From JAGFIY01 sp964499285 (GTDB taxonomy: Bacteria > Bacteroidota > Ignavibacteria > Ignavibacteriales > Melioribacteraceae), in contig CAZCLA010000031.1 in assembly GCA_964499285.1 (NCBI GenBank), positions 1 through 35,540 on the forward strand: a stretch of DNA of 35,540 nucleotides, written 5' to 3'. Shown here piece after piece: positions 8,703-16,115 of the stretch. The translations under genes and the position numbers were made by a program. The notes under the pieces are model-generated. The model searched no databases. It was given only the letters and a program-made list of their open reading frames with translations, and was not told the DNA's origin. The stretch's first letter is position 1. Each line of letters starts with the position of its first letter.

Positions 8703-9745
8703 TGATAATCCGTTTCGGATTTTTTCCTTCGATCATCTTATCCTTCCTGATTCTCCTAATTTCTTGTGATTCGGAAAAGCAAATTGAAGAACCATTTGTG
8801 ATTGATGGCTCAACGATGGGGACGTACTATTCGGTAAAAATTGTAAAATCCGATTCTGTCTTTACCAAAGAATATTATGAATCTCTGAAATATAGAATCG
8901 ACTCAGTTTTGTATGTTGTAAATCGTCAGATGTCAACATATCTAGATGATTCTGAGATCAGTTTGTTTAACAGTTTTCAGGACACGGGTTGGTTCCCGAT
9001 AAGTTATGATTTTGCTTATGTTGTTAAGACTGCTCTAGATATTTCGGCTAAGACAGATACCGCACTTGATATATCGGTTGGTCCCCTTGTAAATCTGTGG
9101 GGTTTTGGACCATCAAAAGATAGATTAAGAAAACTACCGGACTCGCTCGAGATTAAAAACTTAATGAGTCTTGTTGGTGTTGATAAACTCGATATAAAAT
9201 TAAAACCACCAAGCATTAAAAAATCTATCCCGGAGATGTATATTGATCTTTCTTCGATTGCAAAAGGGTACGGGGTGGATAAAGTAAGCGAATTTCTGGC
9301 AGATGAAAATCACGATAATTTTATGGTTGAGATCGGAGGCGAAGTTCGTGCTAAAGGAGCAAATCAGTTCAATCTACCTTGGAGGATAGGAATATCAACT
9401 CCAAACGAAACAATGGGTATCCAGAAAATTTTGGCTTTAAAAAATTTTGCAGTAGCAACCTCAGGTGATTATCGTAATTTTATTTCAATCGATGATAAAA
9501 TGTATTCTCATACTATAGATCCAAGAACAGGATGGCCCGTAAAACATAATTTGGCTTCAGTAACGGTAATTCATAATAACTGTATGACTGCCGATGGATT
9601 TGCGACTGCTTTCGAAGTGTTAGGTGCAGAAAAATCTATTAAATTAGCGGAAAAATTGAAACTTCCCGTTTATTTGATTGTCAGAGATGACAACGAGTTT
9701 GTCGAATATATGAATAAAGAATTTACTAATTTTGTAACAGAATAG
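8702..9745 (+). CDS. apbE: FAD:protein FMN transferase lipoprotein (ApbE)
   Basis: Transfers FMN from FAD to a threonine in target proteins; NqrB and NqrC, encoded just upstream, are the classical substrates. From ATG 8702 the protein has 347 residues with a lipoprotein signal (MIIRFGFFPS...LLISC, lipidated Cys22), so it acts on the periplasmic face. Family marks are GSTMGTYYSVKIV near residue 36, a YLDDSEISLFN block, DLSSIAKGYGVDKV in the middle, ATSGDYRNF, and the metal/flavin-binding DPRTGWPV followed by CMTADGFATAFEVLG. Longer starts (TTG 8681, ATG 8687) exist, but 8702 gives the usual N-terminus and overlaps the CBS stop. A GGAG motif lies about 15 nt upstream. The Cys-rich small gene follows after 21 nt. 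Confidence 0.95.
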   Translation: MIIRFGFFPSIILSFLILLISCDSEKQIEEPFVIDGSTMGTYYSVKIVKSDSVFTKEYYESLKYRIDSVLYVVNRQMSTYLDDSEISLFNSFQDTGWFPISYDFAYVVKTALDISAKTDTALDISVGPLVNLWGFGPSKDRLRKLPDSLEIKNLMSLVGVDKLDIKLKPPSIKKSIPEMYIDLSSIAKGYGVDKVSEFLADENHDNFMVEIGGEVRAKGANQFNLPWRIGISTPNETMGIQKILALKNFAVATSGDYRNFISIDDKMYSHTIDPRTGWPVKHNLASVTVIHNNCMTADGFATAFEVLGAEKSIKLAEKLKLPVYLIVRDDNEFVEYMNKEFTNFVTE

Positions 9746-9766
9746 AAGTATAGAAAGGCGGAAGTA

Positions 9767-9958
9767 ATGGAATATATAATTCTCCCCATAATTTTTTCGA
9801 TGGCAGTTGTTGGTTTTGGTTTAGCTCTTCATTTCAGTAAGTATAAACAAGAAGATAGGGGATGCTGTGGGGGTGGACACTGTTCTACGGATGGTTCCCA
9901 TAAAACTCATGGATGTTATTCATCAAAACTTGAGTATTTGGATAAAGTAACTAAATAA
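9767..9958 (+). CDS. Small membrane-anchored Cys-rich protein, candidate NqrM
   Basis: A 63-residue protein with one N-terminal membrane helix (about 3-22), a short basic stretch, then a cysteine cluster: Cys33, Cys34, Cys39 and Cys50 in a Gly/His-rich segment (GCCGGGHCST). NqrM (DUF539) is a small single-helix protein with a few conserved cysteines in a CGG-type segment, needed to deliver iron to the NqrD/NqrE site, and is usually encoded next to nqrF/apbE. Size, topology, cysteine placement and position right after apbE all fit, but similarity is too short to be certain and the spacing of cysteines differs from what I remember of the proteobacterial form. AGGCGGAAG upstream of ATG 9767 is a good ribosome binding site. 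A terminator follows at once. Confidence 0.7.
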   Translation: MEYIILPIIFSMAVVGFGLALHFSKYKQEDRGCCGGGHCSTDGSHKTHGCYSSKLEYLDKVTK

Positions 9959-9960
9959 TT

Positions 9961-9983
9961 AAGCTGCTGATGCAGCTTTTTTT
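9961..9983 (+). terminator. Rho-independent terminator
   Basis: Perfect 7-bp stem AAGCTGC / GCAGCTT with loop TGAT, running into seven T (9977-9983), two bases past the stop of the small Cys-rich gene. It closes the CBS-apbE-nqrM-like transcript. Confidence 0.85.
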
Positions 9984-10017
9984 ATAACAATTCACTTCAA
10001 AATAAATTGAGAACCCA

Positions 10018-10986
10018 TTGAACAAATACTATAAGTTTTTTGTGATATATATTTCTATAATTATTTTCCACGGATGCAGTTCGGATAAAAAAGAAATTCA
10101 AGTACAAACACAGCTTAAGTATGATCTGAAAATTGCTTACAATGTGCTTGAAAATGAAGCACTGGATGATTATGAAATTTACATAATGAATCTTGACGGC
10201 ACGGATAAACAAAATATTTCTAACTCACCTTCTGTCGATTGGGTTTATTATTCTTATGAGGCAAAAATTTATTTTCTTTCGGATCGTGACACATCAAAAA
10301 GAAAATATTTTCTCTACGAAATGGATCACGATGGTAAAAACATTCGCAGAATATCAAAGTTTCTTCTGAATGATTCATACTTTTCTTCAAGAAATAATGG
10401 AACTGAATTTGTAGTTTCATCTTCAAAAGACGGGAACAGTGAAATCTACATCATTAACTTGAATGGGGAAGAGTTAGCAAGATTAACTGACAATAATTTT
10501 TATGATTCTGATCCTTATTTTTCACCTGACGGTAATCAAGTTGTATTTCGTTCAAAAAGAACCGGTATTGATGAACTGTGGTTGATGAATTCTGATGGCA
10601 CTAGTCAGACGCAGCTTACACATTATCCTGAAAAGGATACTTCAATTGCTCTAAATGGCTATCATGCAGGTCCGCCGGAATGGGAACCAACCACCAATAT
10701 GATCTCCTTTGCCAGCAAGCAAGAGGGATTTCATAATATTTATACGATCATGCCGGACGGTTCGCAGCTAACAAGATTATCTCCCGACAGTTCTAATCAA
10801 ATTTATCATTCGTGGGGACCATTTGCTGGTGCATTAGTTTATGATAATCAAGTATCGGGCGAAGAAAATTATAATATTTTCATTGCAAATTTTGTTTACA
10901 ACGCAATTGATCAATTAACCGATTCACCAAAAGCTGAAATGGGACCGGTATTTGTTAAAGTCTTTAGAGAATTACTTAAGAACTAA
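10018..10986 (+). CDS. TolB-like WD40/PD40 beta-propeller lipoprotein
   Basis: A 322-residue lipoprotein (signal MNKYYKFFVIYIS...FHGC, lipidated Cys20) made of PD40-type propeller repeats. Repeats follow the pattern [Y/F]xI[Y/L]xMNxDGxxxxxLT...SPDGxxIxFxS: YEIYIMNLDGTD (about 51), FLYEMDHDGKN, SEIYIINLNGEELARLT with FSPDGNQVVFRS (about 140-185), ELWLMNSDGTSQTQLT, NIYTIMPDGSQLTRLS. No catalytic residues are seen; such propellers usually bind protein or glycan partners at the outer membrane, so this is a binding or scaffold protein of unknown target. The start is TTG 10018; the only later in-frame candidate (GTG 10042) would remove the basic n-region. It is followed after 36 nt by the M28 peptidase. 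Confidence 0.8.
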   Translation: MNKYYKFFVIYISIIIFHGCSSDKKEIQVQTQLKYDLKIAYNVLENEALDDYEIYIMNLDGTDKQNISNSPSVDWVYYSYEAKIYFLSDRDTSKRKYFLYEMDHDGKNIRRISKFLLNDSYFSSRNNGTEFVVSSSKDGNSEIYIINLNGEELARLTDNNFYDSDPYFSPDGNQVVFRSKRTGIDELWLMNSDGTSQTQLTHYPEKDTSIALNGYHAGPPEWEPTTNMISFASKQEGFHNIYTIMPDGSQLTRLSPDSSNQIYHSWGPFAGALVYDNQVSGEENYNIFIANFVYNAIDQLTDSPKAEMGPVFVKVFRELLKN

Positions 10987-11022
10987 ACTAAGCATTGCAG
11001 TATGAAATAAACGGAGTTTATT

Positions 11023-12798
11023 ATGAGAATTTGTTTATCACTTATTATTTTCCTTCTTCTTCCATTTGTAATAACAGCACAATTAAATGATGATGAAGAA
11101 ATTACTGTCGATGAATTAACTGCACACATCAAGTATTTAGCTTCAGACGAACTTGAGGGAAGGAAACCCGGCACGAAGGGCGGTAAATTAGCTGCCGAAT
11201 ATATTCGTGCTGAATTGAAGAGAAATAATATAAAATTGTTTGGTGAGGATGGTTTTCAAAAATTTGATGTGCTGAAAGGAATTGAAGTAGATGAGGGAAC
11301 AAAGTTTCTCATAGATGATAATGAATTAGAGTTCTTAAAAGATTATTCACTTTTTCCGATCTCCTCTGAAGGTACTGCAGTTTCATCAATTGTTTTCTGT
11401 GGATATGGTTTTAATATTGACGAAGAAAATATGAAATGGAATGACTATAAAGATGTTGACGTAACCGGGAAATGGGCAATTGTGCTCCGCGGTGCTCCCA
11501 ATGATTCAACCGGAATATTTGATAACCATTCTGCTTTGAGAAAGAAAGCGCTATCAGCTAAAGATAACGGAGCTGCTGGAATAATTTTCGTATCCGGTTT
11601 ACAGTTTGATCCGGATGACGAACTTGTTGTACTCGATAATTCACGCGAAAGTAATGTCGGTATTCCGGTTCTCCAATTAAAAAGAAATGTCCTCGATGAA
11701 CTTTTCAATGAAGTTGAAATATCTGTCGAGCAAATGGAAAATTATTATCAAGAAAACCTATCTCCTTACAGTTTTCCTTTGGATATATCTTTCGATATAG
11801 CGGTTAATATCAAAAAAATAACAGACACTACTCAAAATATAGTTGCAATTGTCGAAGGCAGTGATCCTATTCTTAAAGATGAGTATATCATCCTCGGAGC
11901 ACATTATGATCACCTTGGTATTGGTGGACCAGGTTCGGGATCACGTCAACCTGATACGAGCGATGTACATAACGGAGCTGATGATAATGCATCCGGTTCT
12001 GCCGCCATACTCGAATTAATCGAGAAAATTAAAGCCGTTGCTTCGGATATTAAACGGAGCATAATCTTTGTCGCATTTGGTGCTGAAGAAATGGGATTGC
12101 TCGGATCAAAATATTTTACAGAAAATCCTCCGGTTGCTCTGGAGAAAATAAAATTTATGATTAATCTTGATATGGTTGGTAGACTTAATGAGGAGGATAA
12201 AACAATATCAATTGGGGGGACAGGGACAGCCGTTGGTCTCCCAGAAATGATTAATTCTGAATTGGAAAACTTTGATTTGAAAGCCACTCTTTCCCCGGAA
12301 GGTTTTGGTCCATCCGATCATGCTTCGTTTTATGCCAAAGATATTCCTGTAATGTTTATTTTTACTGGCATTCACGATGATTATCATACTCCTGCTGATG
12401 ATTGGGATAAGATAAATTATAAAGGGGAAAAAATAATATCCGACTTCACTTATTCGATGATAAAAAGAATTGCGAATCTTGAAAGCAGTCTTGTATATCA
12501 AGAAGCCGGTCCCAAGGAGAGAAGCAGCGAAACAAGGAAATTTAAAGTAACCTTAGGGATTATGCCCGATGTTGCGGCTTCGGATTCAAAAGGATTAAGA
12601 GTTGACGGTGTTATTAAAGATCGTCCTGCTTACTATGCCGGAATGAAAAAGGGTGATGTAATCATTTCTATGGATGGGAAAGAAGTCGGAGATATTTATG
12701 ATTATATGAATAGACTCTCATCATTCAAACAAGGACAGAGAATAACTGTCGAAGTTTTAAGGGGTGAAGAAAAAGTCATTCTGATTGTAGAGTTATAG
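11023..12798 (+). CDS. Exported M28 family zinc peptidase with PA and PDZ domains
   Basis: Predicted aminopeptidase-like di-zinc hydrolase outside the cytoplasm. It has a signal peptide (MRICLSLIIFLLLPFVITAQ), a protease-associated (PA) insert at about 125-245, and the M28 core with its zinc ligands in order: GAHYDHLG (His about 293), NGADDNASG (Asp about 319), FGAEEMG (Glu pair about 353), NLDMVGR (Asp about 382) and DYHTPADD (His about 452). The last 85 residues form a PDZ domain (GVIKDRPAYYAGMKKGDVIISMDGKEV), typical of the Bacteroidota version of this family and probably used for substrate or partner binding. GGAG lies 8 nt before the ATG. The stop is 8 nt from the next gene, so it may share a transcript with the THEP1-like gene although the functions look unrelated. 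Substrate unknown. Confidence 0.9.
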   Translation: MRICLSLIIFLLLPFVITAQLNDDEEITVDELTAHIKYLASDELEGRKPGTKGGKLAAEYIRAELKRNNIKLFGEDGFQKFDVLKGIEVDEGTKFLIDDNELEFLKDYSLFPISSEGTAVSSIVFCGYGFNIDEENMKWNDYKDVDVTGKWAIVLRGAPNDSTGIFDNHSALRKKALSAKDNGAAGIIFVSGLQFDPDDELVVLDNSRESNVGIPVLQLKRNVLDELFNEVEISVEQMENYYQENLSPYSFPLDISFDIAVNIKKITDTTQNIVAIVEGSDPILKDEYIILGAHYDHLGIGGPGSGSRQPDTSDVHNGADDNASGSAAILELIEKIKAVASDIKRSIIFVAFGAEEMGLLGSKYFTENPPVALEKIKFMINLDMVGRLNEEDKTISIGGTGTAVGLPEMINSELENFDLKATLSPEGFGPSDHASFYAKDIPVMFIFTGIHDDYHTPADDWDKINYKGEKIISDFTYSMIKRIANLESSLVYQEAGPKERSSETRKFKVTLGIMPDVAASDSKGLRVDGVIKDRPAYYAGMKKGDVIISMDGKEVGDIYDYMNRLSSFKQGQRITVEVLRGEEKVILIVEL

Positions 12799-12806
12799 TC
12801 AGCGCT

Positions 12807-13277
12807 ATGTTGATTTTATTAACCGGTGAAATCGGAACTGGCAAAACAACCAGATTGAAAAACTGGTCTGGAAAGAATTCCGAGTTTAAAGGTATACTTC
12901 AACTAAATATAAACGATAAACGATTTTTATATAATGTTTCGTCAGGAGAAACCAGAGAATTAACCGCCGACAATTCAAGCAATCCTATCAAAATCGGGAA
13001 GTACAAATTCGATGCAGATGTGATGGAATGGGGAATTAATATCTTAGAAAATCTATCGAGTGAAGATTATCCTAGAATAATAGTTGATGAGTACGGAAAA
13101 CTTGAAATGGTAGATAAAGGTCTTGAACCGACAATTGGCAAACTTGTTAAAAAATCTCTCACCGAATCGTTGTCCTTGATTTTAGTAATCAGAAAGAATT
13201 TACTCGATGCATTTTTGAGAAAATATTCTATATCGGAAGATGATTTTAAATATTTCGAAGATGTCTATGAAAATTAA
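12807..13277 (+). CDS. THEP1-like P-loop nucleoside-triphosphatase
   Basis: A 156-residue P-loop NTPase. Walker A is GEIGTGKTT at residues 7-15; a Walker B-like strand RIIVDEYGKLEM at about 91-102 corresponds to the DEIGPLE motif of the THEP1/NTPase_1 family, whose members hydrolyse nucleoside triphosphates, sometimes acting on nucleotide pools or RNA. The length is close to the family (about 170-190) but slightly short. Substrate cannot be told from sequence. It starts 8 nt after the peptidase gene and overlaps the MOSC gene, so it belongs to a coupled group of three small enzymes. Confidence 0.75.
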   Translation: MLILLTGEIGTGKTTRLKNWSGKNSEFKGILQLNINDKRFLYNVSSGETRELTADNSSNPIKIGKYKFDADVMEWGINILENLSSEDYPRIIVDEYGKLEMVDKGLEPTIGKLVKKSLTESLSLILVIRKNLLDAFLRKYSISEDDFKYFEDVYEN

Positions 13278-13923
13278 ATCCATAAATATTGGGCTGCCTG
13301 AAGCACATTTATGGAATGGTGAAAAAGTTGTTACATCAATCTATAAAAAACCAATCGACAGATCGGTAAAAGTTTCGCGACTTGGAATCATTGGTGACAC
13401 TCAGAGCGATAAGGAAAATCACGGTGGGTTGTTTAAAGCAGTCTATGCATATCCATTTGAGCATTATAAAATTTGGAAGAAAAAATTAACTGAGCCCATC
13501 TTTGATATCCCTTCGTTTGGGGAGAATCTAACAACTGACGGATTACTTGAGAGGGAAGTTTTAATAGGTGATGAATTTAAAATAGGTAGTTCGATACTCA
13601 AAGTCACCGAGCCGCGTCTTCCTTGTAGTAGATTGAACATAAGATTGAATAACAGAAATGCAGTAAGAATTTTCAGTGATTTACGATTACCAGGAATTTA
13701 TTTCTCTGTTGTACAAGAGGGGACTATTACGCCGGAAGATAAAATTGAACTAATTTACCGTGATGAAAAAAGTATCTCGATTTATGATATCAACAATTTG
13801 TTTTTAAGCCAAAGCGGAGATAAATCGTTAATAATTAGAGCCTCAAAACTTTCGTATCTGAGAGAAAAATGGAAAAAACGTTTTGAGGATATTCTTAGTA
13901 AACAAAGCAATACGAGAGAATGA
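13267..13923 (+). CDS. MOSC domain protein, YiiM-like
   Basis: A 218-residue stand-alone MOSC protein. Visible family marks are KENHGGLFKAVYAYP (about 48-62), GENLTTDGL (about 85-93), the strand VLIGDEFKIGSSILKVTEPR and the conserved cysteine in RLPCSRLNIR (about 118-127). E. coli YiiM, the closest characterised type, protects against the base analogue 6-hydroxylaminopurine with molybdenum-cofactor-dependent reductase activity; whether this one does is inference. ATG 13267 is preferred because GAAG lies six bases upstream; ATG 13261 and 13240 are longer options. It overlaps the THEP1-like gene by 11 nt and the HAD gene by 4 nt (ATGA). Confidence 0.82.
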   Translation: MKIKSINIGLPEAHLWNGEKVVTSIYKKPIDRSVKVSRLGIIGDTQSDKENHGGLFKAVYAYPFEHYKIWKKKLTEPIFDIPSFGENLTTDGLLEREVLIGDEFKIGSSILKVTEPRLPCSRLNIRLNNRNAVRIFSDLRLPGIYFSVVQEGTITPEDKIELIYRDEKSISIYDINNLFLSQSGDKSLIIRASKLSYLREKWKKRFEDILSKQSNTRE

Positions 13924-14603
13924 AATACAAAGCAGCACTATTCGATGCAGACGGAACTCTCTTTGACTACGATAAAGCAGAACTTGAAGCTTTGTATAAC
14001 ACTTGTGAGTTTCTTCAGGTGGAATGCAGTAATAATTTTATCGAATTATACAAAAAATTTAATTCGGGAGTTTGGAGAGATTTTGAGAATAAAAAGATTG
14101 ATACAAAAACACTTCGGTGGAAAAGATTTCAATTACTTTTCGATGAATTGAAAATTGAAATTGATCCAAAATATGTAAGCACACTCTATCTCGATTATCT
14201 TTCGCAAAAATCTTATTTACTGAACGGTGCAGAGGAATTGATAAAAAATCTTTATAAGAGAATAAAAATTTCAATAATTACTAATGGTATATCGGAAGTT
14301 CAACGTCGCCGCATCGGACTTTCCAAAATCAATAAATATTTTGATCAAATTATTATATCTGATGAAATCGGGTCACCAAAACCGGAACCAATGATATTCG
14401 AAAGAACACTTGAATTTTATAAGGATATTGAAAAAAAAGATGTGATAATTATCGGTGATAATCTTGAGTCGGATATCAAGGGTGGTGTCGATTATGGCAT
14501 CGATACGTGCTGGTTCAATCCCAATAAAACAAAAAACGATTCCAAAATTGAACCTAAATATGAAATCTCAACTCTAAAAGATTTCCTTGGGATAGTTGAT
14601 TGA
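13920..14603 (+). CDS. HAD phosphatase, YjjG/YfnB-like nucleotidase
   Basis: A 227-residue haloacid dehalogenase-type phosphatase. Motif I is FDADGTLFDYD (Asp9, Asp11), motif II IITNGISEVQ (Thr near 119), motif III Lys in GSPKPEPMIF (near 156), motif IV IIGDNLESDIKGG (Asp near 181 and 186). An alpha-helical cap follows motif I. TNGxxxxQ and the ending GDNLxSDIKGGxxxGIDTCWFNP resemble the YjjG/YfnB group, which removes phosphate from non-canonical pyrimidine nucleotides. The start ATG overlaps the MOSC stop (ATGA). The TGA stop lies inside the stem of the downstream hairpin. Confidence 0.85.
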   Translation: MKYKAALFDADGTLFDYDKAELEALYNTCEFLQVECSNNFIELYKKFNSGVWRDFENKKIDTKTLRWKRFQLLFDELKIEIDPKYVSTLYLDYLSQKSYLLNGAEELIKNLYKRIKISIITNGISEVQRRRIGLSKINKYFDQIIISDEIGSPKPEPMIFERTLEFYKDIEKKDVIIIGDNLESDIKGGVDYGIDTCWFNPNKTKNDSKIEPKYEISTLKDFLGIVD

Positions 14604-14643
14604 ATAAAAATTATTATGTTATAATAATTTTTTTAATTCAATC
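14598..14643. terminator. Bidirectional terminator between convergent operons
   Basis: A long A/T-rich hairpin with 20-nt arms (14598-14617 and 14621-14643), a 3-nt loop GTT and a 3-nt bulge. Outer arms are GATTGAAT / ATTCAATC and the inner part is runs of A and T, giving a U-tract in both orientations. It sits between the HAD gene (plus) and the third gdh (minus) and can serve both. Confidence 0.7.
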
Positions 14644-14659
14644 ACAGACTAAAATTGAT

Positions 14660-15922
14660 TTAAACCCAGCCTCTTAATTTGCATGCTTCAGCAACTCTTG
14701 CGACTCCTACGACCATTGCAGCTAATCTCGGATGTACTTTTTTATCTTTAATTGCTTCTTGAACTGTATGGTAAGCTTTTGAAATTTTCTTATCCAATCT
14801 TTGTTGAATTTGTTCTTCTTCCCAGAAATATGAGTATTTATCTTGAACCATTTCAAAATACGAAACCGTAACCCCTCCGGCACTTGCTAGAATATCAGGT
14901 ATCACATGAACACCATTTTTATTCAATATTAAATCAGCTTCAGGAGTTGTAGGACCGTTAGCAAGTTCACTGATTATTTTAGCTTTAATTCTAGCGGCAT
15001 TTGAGGAGGTTATTGCATTCTCGAGAGCTGCTGGATATAATATTTCGACATCGAGAGTTAACAGTTCGTCATGAGAAATCGATTTTGCCCCGGGGAAGTT
15101 TTTTACCGATCCGGTTCTTAGTTTATGAGTAACTAATTCTTTTGGGTCCATTCCGCTCGGATTATATATAGCCGCTCGAGAATCACTTACAGCAATTAAT
15201 TTTCCCCCTCCTAAAATTTCTTGATGGAGTAATGCAGCTCGCTGACCTGCATTGCCAAATCCTTGTATGGCGTATGTTTTAGTCGGATCAAATCCATATA
15301 CTTTACATGCTTCTCTGACATTAATAACACCGCCGCGAGCGGTGGCATCGCGTCTTCCTTCCGTTCCACCTACTTGCTGTGGCTTATCGGTCATAATTCC
15401 CGGTTGATGTTTATTTATTATTATTTCGTATTCATCCATCATCCAAGTCATTGTTTGTGGATTAGTATAAACATCCGGTGCGGGAATATCTCTTTCAATT
15501 CCAATGATAGGTGCGATTGCACGAATATAACCGCGGGAAACTGCTTCTAATTCGCGCTCGCTCATGTTTTTAGGATCGCAGCAAACACCTCCTTTACCAC
15601 CTCCAAGAGGCAGATCGACGACTGCAGTTTTCCACGTCATCCAGCAAGCTAATGCTCTAATTGTGTCGACTGTTTCATCCGGATGAAATCGGATACCTCC
15701 TTTTGCTGGTCCTCGTGCAGTGTTATATTGTATTCTCCAAGCATGAAAAATCTTTACTTTACCGTTATCCATTTTTACAGGGTATGTAAATTTAAATTCT
15801 CTTTGAGGATTAATTAACAGTTCTACGGTTGCTTGATCTAAATTCAATAACTTAGCTGATTCAAGAACTTGCTGCTGTGCCACCTTAAATGAATTGTAAG
15901 ATTCCATCAGGTTATCCCTCAT
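14660..15922 (-). CDS. Glu/Leu/Phe/Val dehydrogenase family glutamate dehydrogenase (third copy)
   Basis: Interconverts glutamate and 2-oxoglutarate plus ammonia. The 420 residues show the ELFV dehydrogenase active site: KGGIRFHP (Lys74 region), MTWKTAVVDLPLGGGKGG with Lys98 and Lys110, the catalytic Asp150 in DIPAPDVYTN, and the substrate-proximal GGVTVSYFEMVQ (about 349-360), which favours glutamate over leucine or phenylalanine. The Rossmann motif is GFGNAG (221-226). It belongs to the roughly 415-aa branch (thermophile/Bacillus type), distinct from the two longer copies in this window. The start may be ATG 15922 (overlapping the zinc-ribbon gene by 11 nt) or ATG 15907, which has GAGG nine bases upstream. 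It ends the operon that begins with the 999-aa protein. Confidence 0.92.
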   Translation of the reverse strand: MRDNLMESYNSFKVAQQQVLESAKLLNLDQATVELLINPQREFKFTYPVKMDNGKVKIFHAWRIQYNTARGPAKGGIRFHPDETVDTIRALACWMTWKTAVVDLPLGGGKGGVCCDPKNMSERELEAVSRGYIRAIAPIIGIERDIPAPDVYTNPQTMTWMMDEYEIIINKHQPGIMTDKPQQVGGTEGRRDATARGGVINVREACKVYGFDPTKTYAIQGFGNAGQRAALLHQEILGGGKLIAVSDSRAAIYNPSGMDPKELVTHKLRTGSVKNFPGAKSISHDELLTLDVEILYPAALENAITSSNAARIKAKIISELANGPTTPEADLILNKNGVHVIPDILASAGGVTVSYFEMVQDKYSYFWEEEQIQQRLDKKISKAYHTVQEAIKDKKVHPRLAAMVVGVARVAEACKLRGWV

Positions 15923-16115
15923 TTTTATCTTCTTTTGATAAATTGTTTTTGGGAGGCGATTTTTCTATATCTTCCAAAATTATTCGGTACCAACAATTTT
16001 TACACATCAAAGCTCGATCTACACTTAGAAGCACTTGTTGCCATGGACTAAGTTTGTGTCCGCAGTGAGGACAGTGATCAATTACTGTACTTTTATCTTT
16101 ATTTTCTTCAGCCAA
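15912..16115 (-). CDS. Small zinc-ribbon protein
   Basis: A 67-residue protein with two CxxC knuckles, CPHCGHKL (Cys15, Cys18) and LMCKNCWYR (Cys38, Cys41), about 19 residues apart, as in a rubredoxin-like or TFIIB-like zinc ribbon. The rest is charged and probably disordered. I do not recognise a family or function. Its first 8 nt overlap the end of the 999-aa gene and its last 11 nt overlap the next gdh, so all three are translationally coupled, which makes it a real gene and a plausible accessory factor for one of its neighbours. Confidence 0.75.
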   Translation of the reverse strand: MAEENKDKSTVIDHCPHCGHKLSPWQQVLLSVDRALMCKNCWYRIILEDIEKSPPKNNLSKEDKNEG

